A stretch of 64,000 nt of DNA from Moorella sp. Hama-1 (GTDB taxonomy: Bacteria > Bacillota > DSM-521 > Neomoorellales > Neomoorellaceae). The notes under the pieces were generated by a model that was not told the DNA's origin, searched no databases, and saw nothing but the letters and a program-made list of their open reading frames with translations. The stretch spans positions 1,298,501-1,362,500 of the forward strand of contig NZ_AP024620.1 in assembly GCF_023734095.1 (NCBI RefSeq), given 5' to 3'. The position numbers were made by a program, and so were the translations under genes. The first letter of the stretch is position 1, and each line of letters opens with the position of its first letter. This document shows positions 41,032 through 48,602 of the stretch, in pieces.

Positions 41032-42672
41032 TTAATCGAGGAGGATCCTCCGGGCTAATTCATCCTGGACGTCGGTGATGAAGGGAACACCGGTTTCGGC
41101 CTCGGTTTCCCGGTTGGCGGCAGCGATATCCCTCCTGCTGATCTGATCCAGGGAGAATTTACGGGCGCCAGCCATTAACTGTTGCAATCCTGCCGTCAGC
41201 TTGTCGGCCAGGGTCCAGAAGGCAATGGCTCCGTAGGGAATCTGCGCCATGGCTTCAGCCCCGACCTTCTTTTGCACCTCATAGTAACTGGCAAAGATCT
41301 CTTCCGCTCTGTTACCCAGTTCGGCCACCGTCCGGGGCAGGCTATCCCAGTTGCCGTTAACTTTAGCGCGTCTTTCTGGATGGAGGACGCCTTCAATGTT
41401 GGAGCCGACAAAGCCCGGGATCATCAAGGCACGCCCCATGCATACCAGTTTCACATAAGGAGCACCCAGGGCCAGGGCTTTGAAGATATGATCCTCCCGG
41501 GCCAACCCGCCGGCAAAGGCCATATCAACCACCTGCTTACCTTGAGCAGCTAACAGGCTGGCATACTCATGGGCCTTGGCATGGAGCAGGATGGAGGGGA
41601 CGCCCCAGGTCTCCATCATATTCCAGGGGCTCATGCCGGTGCCGCCGCCGGAACCGTCTACAGTCAGCAAATCAAGCTGGGCCTCGCTGGCGAGCCTGAT
41701 GGCCATAGCCAGGGCTTCCATACCGTAGGAACCGGTTTTCAAGGTAATCCGCTGGTAACCCAGTTCTCGCAGGTGTTTGATGGCTCCAAGGAAGTTTTCT
41801 TTAATCTGGTTAAAGCTGGTGAGATCCGTATAACCCAGGCGGCTATGGCGGGCGAAGGCTTTCAGGGCACCACTCTTAAAGGCCTCCTGTACAGCCGGTA
41901 GGGTAGGATCCGGGTCGACCACATAGCCCCTGTTCTTCAAGAAGATGGCATAGTCGAGATCCGTGACCTGAATCTCACCGCCAATGTCCTTGGCACCCTG
42001 GCCCCATTTCAGTTCCAGGATAACCCGGTCGCCATATTTCTCAATGATGTATTCGGCAACGCCGTTACGGGTGTCTTCCACATTCATCTGGACGATTATG
42101 GCCCCGTAACCATCATAGTACTTTAAATAGGTCTGGATACGCCGGTCCAGTTCCGGGGCTTTAGCAATGCGGCCGTTTTCAATAACGGCTTCCTTGTCGA
42201 TGCCGACGACATTTTCCCCGATGACGATGGGCACGCCGACGAGGGCGGCACCAATGGCGAAAGAATCCCAGTATTTAGCAGCAATAAAGGTGGAACCCAG
42301 GGCTCCGGTCATTATGGGGGCCTTGACCTTCGTCTTTACCTGGCTGCCAAATTCGGTTTCCACATTAACGTTGGGGAAAATACAATCATCAGCACTACTG
42401 GAAAGGCCGTTGGCCAGGCCATAAGCACCGTAGTTATACCCCTGAATCCGTAAAGCATTATAAGAGATGCCGATATGGGTCGTATTGCCACTGCCGGCGG
42501 TAACAGTACCAAAATCCCGGGGATAAAGGAGCTTGCGCCCCATCAGGCTGGCCATCCAGGTCTCACACTTTCCCTGGCAATCGGCCCGGCACAGGGTACA
42601 TAAACCGGATTCCGCCGGGTTACCGCGATTAACTGTTCCCAGGACATCATTTTGTTTGGGCCACTGAATCAT
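41032..42672 (-). CDS. FMN-binding glutamate synthase-like protein
   Basis: A 546-residue protein whose main part is the central and FMN domain of the large subunit of glutamate synthase (GltB2/archaeal type). Motifs: GALGSTFIAAKYWDS, VQMNVEDTRNGVAEYI, ITLKTGSYGMEALAMAIR, LTVDGSGGGTGMSPW and AFAGGLAREDHIFKALALGA, which bind FMN and Fe-S. A Cys-rich N-terminus CTLCRADCQGKCE (residues 25-37) may be a further Fe-S site. There is no glutamine amidotransferase domain, so ammonia must come from elsewhere or the substrate is different. It lies between two IclR regulator genes, hinting at control by an acid metabolite. Confidence 0.85.
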   Translation of the reverse strand: MIQWPKQNDVLGTVNRGNPAESGLCTLCRADCQGKCETWMASLMGRKLLYPRDFGTVTAGSGNTTHIGISYNALRIQGYNYGAYGLANGLSSSADDCIFPNVNVETEFGSQVKTKVKAPIMTGALGSTFIAAKYWDSFAIGAALVGVPIVIGENVVGIDKEAVIENGRIAKAPELDRRIQTYLKYYDGYGAIIVQMNVEDTRNGVAEYIIEKYGDRVILELKWGQGAKDIGGEIQVTDLDYAIFLKNRGYVVDPDPTLPAVQEAFKSGALKAFARHSRLGYTDLTSFNQIKENFLGAIKHLRELGYQRITLKTGSYGMEALAMAIRLASEAQLDLLTVDGSGGGTGMSPWNMMETWGVPSILLHAKAHEYASLLAAQGKQVVDMAFAGGLAREDHIFKALALGAPYVKLVCMGRALMIPGFVGSNIEGVLHPERRAKVNGNWDSLPRTVAELGNRAEEIFASYYEVQKKVGAEAMAQIPYGAIAFWTLADKLTAGLQQLMAGARKFSLDQISRRDIAAANRETEAETGVPFITDVQDELARRILLD

Positions 42673-42727
42673 CTTTTAATCCCCCGCTTTTAATAAAATT
42701 TGGGCTTACACGGCCCTTTGTTATATG

Positions 42728-42744
42728 GTGAAAGTCCTTTTCGC
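42728..42744. promoter_or_regulatory. Candidate IclR operator upstream of the glutamate synthase-like gene
   Basis: GTGAAA-GTCCT-TTTCGC at 42728-42744 is an inverted repeat with one mismatch and lies 56 bases upstream of the start at 42672. The same pattern, GTGAAA-N5-TTTCAC, lies upstream of the second IclR gene. Further GAAA-N4-TTTC at 42789-42800. Protein binding is inferred. Confidence 0.45.
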
Positions 42745-42891
42745 AACCCCAAGTTTTATTTTAAAGGGAGGGATTACAACTTGTCAACGAAAGCATTTTC
42801 CACATTATAAAAATAATTAAGCGTCACGTACTCTGTATACGCAAGGGGCGTCTGAATTAACTACCGTTTAATTTTGGAATACATTTTCATT

Positions 42892-43695
42892 TTACCCTTT
42901 ATCCTGGTAACCCAGGCGTTTGGACATCTCTTGGGCTACATTAAGGACGATATCTACCAGTTCGTTGTTTAAATAATAACTGGTAATCCGGGTATGGGGT
43001 CCGGAGACACTGATGGCCGCCACCATTTTACCTTCGTGATTGCGAATGGGGGCGGCAGCACAACGGACATCCTCGTCCCGCTCTCCCAGATCAATGGCAT
43101 AACCCTGGCGCCGGATCCGCTGTAGCTCTTTTTTGAGGATGGTCAGGTCGGTGATGGTCTCGCTGGTGTATCGTTCCAGGGTAACGCCTTCAAAGAGCCG
43201 GTCCAGCTCGTCGTCAGTTAATGAGCTAAGAAGCATTTTTCCCGATCCGGTGGCGTGGGCGGGGCCACGACTCCCGACCCGGGCAAACATGCGGACAATG
43301 ACAATATTGTTGGACTCAACCTGGTCAATATAAACTACCTCCCGGCCATCGAGGATGGCCAGGTTGGCCGTCTCATTGCAACGCCGGACGAGTTCCTCCA
43401 GGAAGGGCCGGCCAATGGTTTGCAGATCCTGGGCATAAAGGGCGGTTTTCCCCATGGCAAAGAGCTTTAAGCCCAGTTTGTAGCGGCTTGTTTCCGGTTC
43501 CTGTTCTATATAACCCCTGACGATCAGGGTGCTAAGGAGACGATGGACAGTGCTGATATTTAACTGGACTTTATCCGCCAGGTCAGTAATAGCCATGGGT
43601 GTACCCGCCTCGGCCAGGGTGTCCATAATAGCCAGGGCTCTTTCTACAGCCTGGACAGTTTTCGCCTCTTCGCCGTTGCTTTTCTTTTCTGCCAT
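42892..43695 (-). CDS. IclR-family transcriptional regulator (second)
   Basis: A 267-residue paralogue of the regulator at 40186-40986: HTH residues 12-75 (VQAVERALAIMDTLAEAG, ITDLADKVQLNISTVHRLLSTL) and the effector domain with YIDQVESNNIVIV, GPAHATGSGKMLL and RCAAAPIRNHEGK. The two proteins share most motif residues, as expected from a duplication. A near-perfect palindrome lies 19 bases upstream (43714-43730), suggesting that the protein may regulate itself and the glutamate synthase-like operon. Confidence 0.9.
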   Translation of the reverse strand: MAEKKSNGEEAKTVQAVERALAIMDTLAEAGTPMAITDLADKVQLNISTVHRLLSTLIVRGYIEQEPETSRYKLGLKLFAMGKTALYAQDLQTIGRPFLEELVRRCNETANLAILDGREVVYIDQVESNNIVIVRMFARVGSRGPAHATGSGKMLLSSLTDDELDRLFEGVTLERYTSETITDLTILKKELQRIRRQGYAIDLGERDEDVRCAAAPIRNHEGKMVAAISVSGPHTRITSYYLNNELVDIVLNVAQEMSKRLGYQDKG

Positions 43696-43713
43696 TAACC
43701 CTTTTCCCCCGTT

Positions 43714-43730
43714 GTGAAACCTGTTTTCAC
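43714..43730. promoter_or_regulatory. Palindromic operator upstream of the second IclR gene
   Basis: GTGAAA-CCTGT-TTTCAC, a perfect 6+6 inverted repeat with a 5-base spacer, 19 bases from the start codon at 43695. Likely a repressor binding site; a similar site occurs at 42728-42744. Confidence 0.55.
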
Positions 43731-43779
43731 TATGACTTAATTTTAAGTTGCTTTATTAAGGTCTGTCAAGAGAAGGAAC

Positions 43780-43807
43780 AAAAAATAAACCCGCCCACCG
43801 GCGGGTT
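43780..43807 (-). terminator. Terminator after the small Cys-rich gene
   Basis: Minus strand AACCCGCC, short loop, GGCGGGTT followed by TATTTTTTG. It overlaps the stop codon region at 43806. Confidence 0.9.
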
Positions 43808-44009
43808 ACTTACGGGGTGGTACCTGATCACAGGCGACCATACCTTCATAACACTCATTACAAAGGAACTGGCCGCAGGTCGGGCAGATTTTCATATCGG
43901 GAGGATTGGTATCCAGGCACTCATAGCAATAGGCTGTATCGCAATGGCGACAGATGATGCCCTCCACATTTTTAGCTTTACAGCGATCACATACCGGGAT
44001 CTTCATCAT
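43806..44009 (-). CDS. Small Cys-rich zinc-finger-like protein
   Basis: 67 residues with about 13 Cys/His in CxxC pairs: CDRCKAKN, ICRHCDTAYCYECLD, KICPTCGQFLCNECYEG. The pattern suggests two zinc-binding sites in a RING- or B-box-like fold. Start ATG 44009 follows GGAGG by 5 bases; an adjacent ATG codon may also serve. Its own terminator overlaps the stop. No family name is recognised. It may be a metal-dependent binding or redox protein; it lies between the IclR gene and pduL. Confidence 0.65.
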   Translation of the reverse strand: MMKIPVCDRCKAKNVEGIICRHCDTAYCYECLDTNPPDMKICPTCGQFLCNECYEGMVACDQVPPRK

Positions 44010-44069
44010 CGCCACCTCCTTTATCCCTTTGATCTTTCGCTTTTAATTATAAATATCCTCCCCGGTGGA

Positions 44070-44102
44070 GAAAAAAATAAAAGCTCCTTTGCAGGAGCTT
44101 TG
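44070..44102 (-). terminator. Terminator of pduL
   Basis: Minus strand AAAGCTCC (loop TGCAAA) GGAGCTTT followed by TATTTTTTTC, just past the pduL stop at 44113. Confidence 0.9.
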
Positions 44103-44112
44103 GAAGGGCCGG

Positions 44113-44727
44113 TTAACTCACCAACCCCAGGGCTTCTACTGCCGCCGGGGATAGGACCTGGACCACGTCATTATTATTCAAGAGACAGGCATTGGCCTCG
44201 TCGGTATCGACATGGAATTCCAGGCGGGAGTTGGGATTGACCCTTACCAGCACGTTGGTGAAAATGAGTCCTCTTTCGCCTCTCACCTGCACTGTTACCA
44301 GGTCTTTATCCTTTAACCCGTACCGCTTGCCATCGCTGGTGTGCATGTGGATGTGGCGCAGGGCGATGATTACGCCTTCCTTCAGGGTCACAACCCCGGC
44401 CGGTCCGACCAATACACAACCTGGTGAACCCGGGTGATCGCCGGAATCCCGAATAGGGGGATTGACACCGACTTTAAAGCAGTCGGTGCGTGATAACTCC
44501 ACCTGGGTATATGACCGGATTGGCCCCAGGACCCGTACCCTTTCCAGGACTCCTTTCGGTCCCACTACCGTGACGGTTTCCTTGGCGGCAAACTGACCCG
44601 GTTGGACTACATCTTTAACCTTAGTTAATTCAGCGCCAGGCCCGAAGAGAGTCTGGAGATGTTCCCTGGTAAGGTGCACATGCCGTCCGGATACACCCAC
44701 CGGTACTTCAAGTAGAATATCGTTCAT
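44113..44727 (-). CDS. pduL: Phosphate acyltransferase of the PduL type
   Basis: Converts acetyl-CoA and phosphate to acetyl phosphate and CoA. The 204-residue protein has the PduL features: VGVSGRHVHLTREHLQTLFG (first motif), IRSYTQVELSRTD, CVLVGPAGVVTLKEGVI and ALRHIHMHTSD with its zinc-binding His, and FHVDTDEANAC. In Moorella, PduL proteins replace the usual Pta in acetate formation; this is known from biochemical studies. ATG 44727 follows GGGGGAGGGG; the upstream frame is ignored. No encapsulation peptide of the microcompartment type is evident at the N-terminus. Confidence 0.93.
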   Translation of the reverse strand: MNDILLEVPVGVSGRHVHLTREHLQTLFGPGAELTKVKDVVQPGQFAAKETVTVVGPKGVLERVRVLGPIRSYTQVELSRTDCFKVGVNPPIRDSGDHPGSPGCVLVGPAGVVTLKEGVIIALRHIHMHTSDGKRYGLKDKDLVTVQVRGERGLIFTNVLVRVNPNSRLEFHVDTDEANACLLNNNDVVQVLSPAAVEALGLVS

Positions 44728-44855
44728 TTTAGGCCCCTCCCCCTCATTCTTCCCGGCTGCCCTTAACAACCGTTTAGCACAAAATATCTACCGTTCAACC
44801 TCATTATAATGCCATTCGGCAGCAGGTGGCAAGGGGGGAGCTTATAGTCAAAATT

Positions 44856-45026
44856 TTAAATTTCCACTGCCTTCTTTTCGGACAATATATTTTTATAGAG
44901 GCAACCCCTGCATTGGCCATTACAGCCTCTCACCAGGGCGGCATGGCAGCGGGGGCAACGCAACTGCCGGGGGTCCTTAAGGGGGTAACCACAGCGAGGG
45001 CATTTATTAAGGCAATGGGATTGCAT
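44856..45026 (-). CDS. FeoB-linked small zinc-ribbon protein
   Basis: 56 residues, too short for the usual ORF lists. It has two CxxC pairs in its first half (CLNKCPRCGYPLKD; CPRCHAALV) and two more in CNGQCRGCLYKNIL, then a short basic tail. GAGGTAGG lies before the ATG at 45026. It starts 17 bases after the feoB stop on the same strand, so it is probably the last gene of feoAB. It could bind iron or zinc; function unknown. Confidence 0.65.
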   Translation of the reverse strand: MQSHCLNKCPRCGYPLKDPRQLRCPRCHAALVRGCNGQCRGCLYKNILSEKKAVEI

Positions 45027-45043
45027 ATCGACCTACCTCTTTC

Positions 45044-46888
45044 CTAGATCAGGATGTGGGAGATGATCCCACCGATGAAGAAAGCCAGGGCCAGGACTGC
45101 GGGCCAGATGACAATCCCCTCCCGCCAGCCCCGCTCTTTAAAGATCACCAGGGCCGAGGCAATACAGGGTACAAACAAGGTAATTGTAACCAGGGCTACC
45201 AGGGACTGGGCTGGCTTTAAGGGCAGGCTGTACAGCCCGGCAGCGCCAAAGTCACGGCGGACGAAGCCCATGATAAAGGCCGTAGCCGCTTCTTTGGGAA
45301 GCTGCAGCCAGCTGACAGTAATTGGCGCTAGCAGGTTTTGCAGTACTGCCAGGGAACCGGTGACCTGTAAAATACCAATCAAAAGGGCACCGCCGGCAAA
45401 TAAAGGCGTGGCTTCCCGGATAAAGGCGCTGGTTTTGGTGGCCGTTTTTTTCAGGATATTAACCGGTTGTGGCCACCGTAAGGGTGGCAGGTCGATTAAG
45501 AGATCGCTGGGCCGGCCTGGCAGCAGCCGGTTCAGGGCTGTCCCGATTAGGACCAGGGTGCCAGCGATCAGTATAATATACAGGATCGTGTAACCGGGGC
45601 CCAGGCGTACCAGCATAGTGGTGATAATCGCCAGCTGGGCCGAACAGGGGATGGTCAAGGCCAGGAGGAAAGTGGCGATGCGGCGTTCCCGGTTGCTCCC
45701 CAGTAACCTGGTGGTGATGGTGGCCGCGGTGACACAGCCAAAGCCCAGGATAATGGGGATGATACCCCGACCGTTTAACCCGATACGCATCAGGGCCCGG
45801 TCCACCAGGACGGCAATTCGTGGCAAATAACCAGAATCCTCCAGGGCCGATAGGCCTAGATAGAAGCCCAGCACCAGGGGCAGCAAGAGCCCCAGGATAT
45901 AGGTTACCGTCATGGTCAGGAGGCCGAATTCCCCTATTAACAGGGCGCCCAGGATGGTATCCGGCGGCAGCCACTGGCTGATCAGGCTACGGATAAAAGG
46001 TTCGTAATAACCCTTCATAAGGCCGTCTTCTGTAATGCCAACAACGGTCTGGGCAATAAAGACCCCGATAAATTCATATAAAAGCCCCAGGGAGATTATT
46101 AAAATGGGAATGCCGGTAAGGGGCTGCATCATCCAGCGGCTGAGGCGGGTGCTCCAGGAGGCCCCGGCATTGGTTTCTTTTACCACCGCGGCTACTATGG
46201 TATCGACCCGCCGCCGCCGGGCCAGGTAGATCTCCTCCTGGCGGTCCATGGGTTTGAGGTGATGGCGAGCGGCTACATAGGGGTCGCCCTCCAGGATAAG
46301 CAGGGCCTCGGCCCGGTTATGGGTTTTATGTTGGAGCAGGGGCAGCATTTCTTCTAGCTCGGAGAGACTGTTACCGCAACGGGCCCGGGCTACAGCCTGT
46401 TTAACCTCCGCGAACCCCTGCTTTTTCACGGCTACGGTGGGAATAACCGGCACCCCCAGCTGCCGCTCCAGTTCCGTAACGTCAATTTTTATGCCCTGGC
46501 GGGTGGCTTCATCAATCATGTTCAAGGCCACTACCATGGGAATACCCATATCAATAATTTGCTGGGTCAGGAAAAGGTCGCGTTCCAGGTGCACAGCATT
46601 GACGACGTTGATGACAATATCCGCACCCAGGATCACATCCCGGGCCACCTTTTCTTCGTCATTAAAGGACGATACACCGTAGACGCCGGGCGTGTCCAGG
46701 ATAAAGTCATTACCCACCCGGGCATGGCTGATCTCCAGGGTGGTACCAGGAAAATTGGAGACATCAACATAAAGACCGGTTAAAGCATTAAAAAAGACGG
46801 ATTTGCCAACGTTGGGATTGCCGGCCAGGACTATTTTCCGCACGCCGGCAGGGATGTTAAGGTCCTGGTTAAGATCGTGGCAGGCCAT
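45044..46888 (-). CDS. feoB: Ferrous iron transport GTPase/permease
   Basis: A 614-residue Fe(II) importer. The N-terminal G domain has GNPNVGKSVFFNALTG (G1), DTPGVYGVSSF (G3) and ALNMIDEA (G4). About eight membrane segments follow with the core motifs PLVLGFYLGLSAL, GRGIIPIILGFGCVTAAT (GFGC) and IPCSAQLAII. The short cytoplasmic tail is normal. It overlaps feoA by 20 bases, so the two are coupled. A zinc-ribbon gene follows. The promoter with a Fur-box-like site is 830 bases upstream. Confidence 0.96.
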   Translation of the reverse strand: MACHDLNQDLNIPAGVRKIVLAGNPNVGKSVFFNALTGLYVDVSNFPGTTLEISHARVGNDFILDTPGVYGVSSFNDEEKVARDVILGADIVINVVNAVHLERDLFLTQQIIDMGIPMVVALNMIDEATRQGIKIDVTELERQLGVPVIPTVAVKKQGFAEVKQAVARARCGNSLSELEEMLPLLQHKTHNRAEALLILEGDPYVAARHHLKPMDRQEEIYLARRRRVDTIVAAVVKETNAGASWSTRLSRWMMQPLTGIPILIISLGLLYEFIGVFIAQTVVGITEDGLMKGYYEPFIRSLISQWLPPDTILGALLIGEFGLLTMTVTYILGLLLPLVLGFYLGLSALEDSGYLPRIAVLVDRALMRIGLNGRGIIPIILGFGCVTAATITTRLLGSNRERRIATFLLALTIPCSAQLAIITTMLVRLGPGYTILYIILIAGTLVLIGTALNRLLPGRPSDLLIDLPPLRWPQPVNILKKTATKTSAFIREATPLFAGGALLIGILQVTGSLAVLQNLLAPITVSWLQLPKEAATAFIMGFVRRDFGAAGLYSLPLKPAQSLVALVTITLFVPCIASALVIFKERGWREGIVIWPAVLALAFFIGGIISHILI

Positions 46889-47147
46889 AGGCGCGCCTCC
46901 TTATCGGGGATTTGGCTGCCGCCGGGGTAGAGACGGGTTCTACGGTAATTCTGGCGGCCAGGCCCCTGCCCAGGGCTATTTCCTGGCGGTTTTTGGCGAT
47001 GATGATGGGGCCTCCGGGAATAATATTGGTGCAGGTGACCAGTTCCCCTTCGGCGATACCCAGGCGGATGGCCTGGGCCCGGATGCCGGCTCCAGGCAGG
47101 GCCAGGATGCGGAGGCGTTGCCCTTCTTTGACCTTGTCCAGGGTCAT
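46869..47147 (-). CDS. feoA: FeoA-like protein
   Basis: A 92-residue SH3-like protein needed for FeoB activity. The fold is shown by DKVKEGQRLRILALPG, AIRLGIAEGELVTC and PIIIAKNRQEIALGRGLAARI. The last 15 residues are an extra basic tail in the overlap with feoB. ATG follows GGGGGAGGGAGC. Cytoplasmic. Confidence 0.92.
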   Translation of the reverse strand: MTLDKVKEGQRLRILALPGAGIRAQAIRLGIAEGELVTCTNIIPGGPIIIAKNRQEIALGRGLAARITVEPVSTPAAAKSPIRRRAYGLPRS

Positions 47148-47160
47148 GATGCTCCCTCCC

Positions 47161-47580
47161 CCGAAATAGATGTGTGAGGTTGGAGGTGAGAGGCTTGTCG
47201 AAACTGGCTGCGCCAGTTTCAGATTAAAACTTGCCCGCCTCTCATTTCTTTCCTTCGTTGGTGGTGATCTGCCACCATGGTCGGCTCCCCCGAAAATAGA
47301 CTTCTGCTAAAATGGTGATTACTAGCCTTCCTCGGCGGCGGGGGTGGCTTGTCTTTATCTCTTTGATCAATCATAACGGGGCGTGGTACTTCTCGTTCCT
47401 GAAGCCACGTTACGATCCCCATCCCGTTCACCGCCGCGAAGCTCAAGGCTTCGCTGAGTTTGCTACCGCCTCGAACCAAGTCGCCCTCCGCCTGTACCCA
47501 TCCAGCCCCTGCCTCAGCCCACATTTTCATAGGTCGCTGGCGGGGGCGTCAGCCCCCATGAGGGGCTCCCCCGTAATGAG
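47161..47580. repeat. Modular intergenic repeat, copy A (between feoA and its promoter)
   Basis: The gap 47148-47770 is non-coding. Positions about 47168-47265 hold a module shared with copy B: TGTGTGAGGT, CTTGTCGAAACTGGCTGCGCC, AGTTTC, CTTGCC. Positions 47326-47510 hold the core shared with copies B and C: GGCGGCGGGGGTGGCTTG, CACGTTACGATCCCCATCCC, GTTCACCGCCGC, TTCGCTGAGTTTGCT, CTCGAACCAAGTCGCC, CCAGCCC. Positions 47516-47570 are a tail shared with copy C (GCCCACATTTT, GTCAGC-CCCATGAGGGGCTCC). The left arm of the core is diverged here. It lies in the 5' leader of feoAB. Confidence 0.85.
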
Positions 47581-47721
47581 ATGCGAGAAGTGGGAAGTTA
47601 GAAGCGGGATACCACATTCTAAGCGTCAAGCAACTTTACATTTATTACCTATACTTATGCCCGGTTTGATGGTACATGTCAGGCGGCAATTGAAAAACGT
47701 TATCAATTAGCTCCTGTAGAT

Positions 47722-47750
47722 ATATTAGAGTAAATGATAATCAATGTCAA
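47722..47750 (-). promoter_or_regulatory. feoAB promoter with Fur-box-like operator
   Basis: Minus strand TTGACA (47750-47745), 17-base spacer, TAATAT (47727-47722). Inside it, TGACATTGATTATCA (47749-47735) resembles the 7-1-7 Fur box, with two to three mismatches. No gene other than feoAB lies downstream. A transcript from here would have a leader of about 570 bases containing repeat copy A. This also explains why the repeat is not the promoter. Confidence 0.65.
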
Positions 47751-47761
47751 TGGGATGACGC

Positions 47762-47788
47762 AAAAAAGCATCACTTTTTGGTGATGCT
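47762..47788 (-). terminator. Terminator of the DnaI-like gene
   Basis: Minus strand AGCATCAC, loop, GTGATGCT followed by TTTTTTG. The stop codon at 47771 is in the loop of the hairpin, an economical overlap. Confidence 0.88.
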
Positions 47789-48583
47789 TTCGCGGCTGAG
47801 GGTATAACGAATGTCTTCGGCCACCGGCAAGTGGTAAGACTGGCAGAGCTGGACGATACGGGAAGTGGTCCGTTCTCCCAGGTATTCTTCCAGGTCCTTC
47901 AGGTCCAGGTTACTCGTTATGACCGTCGGCAGCTCGTTAATTAAGCGGTAGTTAATCAAAGAGTAGATTTTATTACAGGTCCATTCCGTGTAGTTATGGG
48001 CGCCCAGATCGTCAAGGACCAGGATACCTACCCCCCGGGCTGTATCAATGAGTTCGAGTTCAGTCTGGTTGTTATCCTGGGGACGGCGGTCGTAGGTGGC
48101 GCGAATGGCGTCCAGGAGATCCGGTACTACGGCAAAGAGAACCTCTTTCCCGGCGGCAGTAAGGGCATTGGCGATGGCTGCCGCTAAAAAGGTTTTACCG
48201 CTGCCTACCGGCCCAAAAATAAAAAGGCCGCGGCCATGCTCTTCCCGGCGGAAGGTAGTTACAAAACGTTGCGCAGCCTCCAGGCAATGGCGCGCGCTTT
48301 CATAATAGGTAGTACCGGTTAATTCATCCCGCAAGGTACGTGAGTAGTACTTCAGGTCAAAGTTGGAGAAGGTATAGCGGCTGAGCTGGGGCGCCAGGTT
48401 GGCCGCCCGCAACCGGTTCTGCCAGGCTTTTTGTTGCATACAGCGGCAGCGATAGGCGCGGCCGTCACGGATGATTAAGCCCCGATCCCGGCACAGGGGG
48501 CACCGGTAAGAGGTGGCAGCCGCCGGCATGTCCTGGCGCTGCCTTTTAACCAGTAATTCAGGGGGGATTTGGATTCTCTCCAT
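47771..48583 (-). CDS. DnaC/DnaI-like helicase loader ATPase
   Basis: A 270-residue AAA+ protein. A four-Cys zinc-like site occupies residues about 28-49 (CPLCRDRGLI, CRCMQQKAW). Walker A is GPVGSGKTFLAAAI, Walker B is ILVLDDLGAHNYTEW, and sensor 1 is VITSNLDLKDL. DnaI loads the replicative helicase and partners with DnaD; the DnaD-like gene precedes this one by 19 bases, so the two act in replication initiation or restart. Confidence 0.88.
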   Translation of the reverse strand: MERIQIPPELLVKRQRQDMPAAATSYRCPLCRDRGLIIRDGRAYRCRCMQQKAWQNRLRAANLAPQLSRYTFSNFDLKYYSRTLRDELTGTTYYESARHCLEAAQRFVTTFRREEHGRGLFIFGPVGSGKTFLAAAIANALTAAGKEVLFAVVPDLLDAIRATYDRRPQDNNQTELELIDTARGVGILVLDDLGAHNYTEWTCNKIYSLINYRLINELPTVITSNLDLKDLEEYLGERTTSRIVQLCQSYHLPVAEDIRYTLSRESITKK

Positions 48584-48602
48584 CCAGGGTCAAGCCTCCA
48601 TT

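Noticed and set aside
44826-45047. Plus-strand frame of 73 codons beside feoB
   Set aside because: It is the antisense of the zinc-ribbon gene, which has a ribosome site and paired Cys.
47312-47710. Open frames in the repeat copies that share RRRGWL...FSFL...RYDPHPVHRR between A, B and C
   Set aside because: The similarity follows from nucleotide identity of the repeat. The frames have no ribosome sites, start and end at different places, and copy B carries many non-synonymous changes, so coding is unlikely.
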